Source: Lucinisca nassula
Taxonomy: Eukaryota; Mollusca; Bivalvia; Lucinida; Lucinidae
Direction of reading: 5' to 3'
DNA length: 64,000 nucleotides
Assembly (NCBI GenBank): GCA_963580285.1
Contig: OY757024.1
Span: 121,582,045 to 121,646,044 of the forward strand
Both the position numbers and the translations under genes were made by a program. Within the stretch, counting starts at the first letter, position 1, and every line of letters starts with the position of its first letter. Shown piece by piece: positions 62,895 to 64,000 of this stretch. The notes below the pieces were generated by a model. It was not told the origin of the DNA and searched no databases. It saw only the letters and a list, made by a program, of their open reading frames with translations.

Positions 62895-63015
62895 GTGGAA
62901 TCCGGGGCGTTTCGGCCGGGGTCGTTTCGGCCTAAATTTGGACTTTGGTCATTTCGACCTATTTGGTGATTTGTTTCGGTCCTGGGTCATTTAGGCCTTG
63001 GTCGTTTCAGCCAGA
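62895..63015 (+). repeat. family C unit in the presumed intron
   Basis: GGGGCGTTTCGGCCGGGGTC, GTTTCGGTCCTGGGTC, GTCGTTTCAGCCAGATTTTA; starts 4 bp after the splice donor hexamer. Most diverged of the four copies. Confidence 0.8.
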
Positions 63016-63302
63016 TTTTATTAGATAGATTTTTTTTCAGCAGAATAACCTTAAATTTTGGTATTGGTAATTACCAAAATGAAACCAAAATACCAGAATA
63101 TAGCCGAAATACCGAAACAGATTCTATCTATCTAGATACAAGATACAAGAATCTTTATTTTGAGTCGGTTTTTTACACAACGAGAGAACATTAGCTAGGA
63201 GCTATTTACCGACTAGGTTAACAAACAACGTAACTATTTAACACAACAGCCTGTAAGAGAAACACATGATTAAAATAATGTTATATATATAATATATACA
63301 AT
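63016..63302. other. spacer with LINE-type 3' end
   Basis: TTACCAAAATGAAACCAAAAT with inverted TTGGTAATTACCAA at 63062. At 63128-63165 ATACAAGATACAAGAATCTT TATTTTGAG is the complement of a CR1-type 3' end (AATAAAGATTCTTGTAT), marking an antisense LINE 3' fragment of unknown length. Confidence 0.4.
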
Positions 63303-63898
63303 CCGCAAAATATCTTGGTATCACCATTACTGATAATCTTGATTGGGGTCAACATATTTCTGAGATTACCTCTAAAGCAACTAGGACATTAGGGTTTCTT
63401 AGACGTAATTTGGCTTTTGCACCTAGGCAGACAAAGGGTGTTGCATACAAAACCTTGGTTAGACCTCAATTAGAGTATGCATCACCTGTTTGGCACCCCC
63501 ATGTTAAAACTCAGGTTCAGCAGGTTGAGAAGGTTCAGAGAACGGCTGCCCGATGGACCTGCAGGCGATGGCGGAACAGAAGCAGTGTTGGTGATATGCT
63601 CGATGAGCTGGAGTGGCCATCCTTGGAGGCCCGTCGCGAGCAGTCCTCTTTAACCTTCTTTTATAAGATTCACTCTGACACAGTGTCTCTTAATAAAGAT
63701 AAATACTTGACCCCTGTGACTACTTCAACTCAAACAAGGGCATCAAAACTAAACAACAGTCAATATCGTAGGTACCAGGCCTATAGTGATGCCCTGAAGA
63801 ATTCTTTCTTCCCTAGAACTATTCCTCAGTGGAATAGTCTTCCCTCCTCTGTGGTAAATGCCAAAACTGCAGAGGAGTTCAAAGCCCGCATAGTGTAG
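63303..63898 (+). pseudogene. LINE h, C-terminal fragment of RT ORF
   Basis: Frame open from about 63305: AKYLGITITDNLDWGQHISE, ATRTLGFLRRNLAFAPRQTK, AYKTLVRPQLEYASPVWHPH, RRWRNRSSVGDMLDELEWPS and NSFFPRTIPQWNSLPSSVVN, stop at 63896-63898. All catalytic RT motifs lie upstream and are lost by 5' truncation. 3' UTR continues to a T tract at 63979-64000 at the window edge. Reading frame undamaged, so a young insertion. Confidence 0.88.
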
Positions 63899-64000
63899 AT
63901 TGGGATCCAGAGGTGTGCGTTTTAGTACACCTCTGAAAGCAGATTGTAAATAGTTTTAAGAACTCATCCAGTGGGTGTGTTTGTTTTTTTTTTTTTTTTT

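Overview
The window is eukaryotic and looks like bivalve-mollusc DNA (probably a clam-like heterodont; inferred from repeat style, not from a diagnostic gene). There are no prokaryotic-style operons, no complete cellular gene, and almost every kilobase is a transposable element, a fragment of one, or a tandem array. Codon-rich stretches are almost all reverse transcriptases broken by stops, frameshifts and later insertions. Two 126-nt stretches followed by good splice donors (minus strand 20203-20078; plus strand 62765-62890) are the only candidates for host-gene coding exons.

Layout. 1-6.2 kb: a truncated Harbinger-like element, then a four-level nest (Helitron-like core-repeat element > second core-repeat element > Harbinger-like element with TAA duplication > two copies of a short retroposon called family A here). 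6.2-12.5 kb: retrotransposon fragments including a LINE ORF with a 2A peptide and PHD-type fingers, SINE pieces, a ~165-bp array and tandem family D MITEs. 12.5-16.35 kb: a 3.9-kb piggyBac-like element with TTAA ends, carrying a long array. 16.4-22.2 kb: two 5'-truncated LINEs, a candidate host exon, a pogo-like MITE. 22.8-28.4 kb and 36.3-37.2 kb: family E arrays rich in TGCG/CGCA. 29.3-47.3 kb: Penelope-like (PLE) retroelement territory, with about a dozen fragments, a head-to-tail PLE pair, and one LINE copy split by about 6.6 kb of later insertions. 45.3-46.0 kb: Gypsy-type gag remnant and a hammerhead ribozyme. 48.3-62.5 kb: two adjacent long-inverted-repeat elements with related termini; the first contains a 2,902-bp segment present twice as apparently identical direct copies around a 4.1-kb mosaic of LINE, PLE and gag-like DNA, and a 5S-rRNA-derived sequence in its right arm. 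62.6-64 kb: candidate first exon of a host gene, then a LINE 3' end.

Naming used here: family A = ~320-bp retroposon ending in gacgttaaacctcaaat; family C = ~150-bp unit of degenerate GGTCGTTTCGG repeats; family D = MITE with ends CTCCTGTTATTTGGATCG; family E = TGCG/CGCA arrays; family F and G = two unrelated perfect-hairpin repeats. Boundaries of repeats are read by eye and are usually good to about 5-30 bp; junctions described as exact were read base by base.
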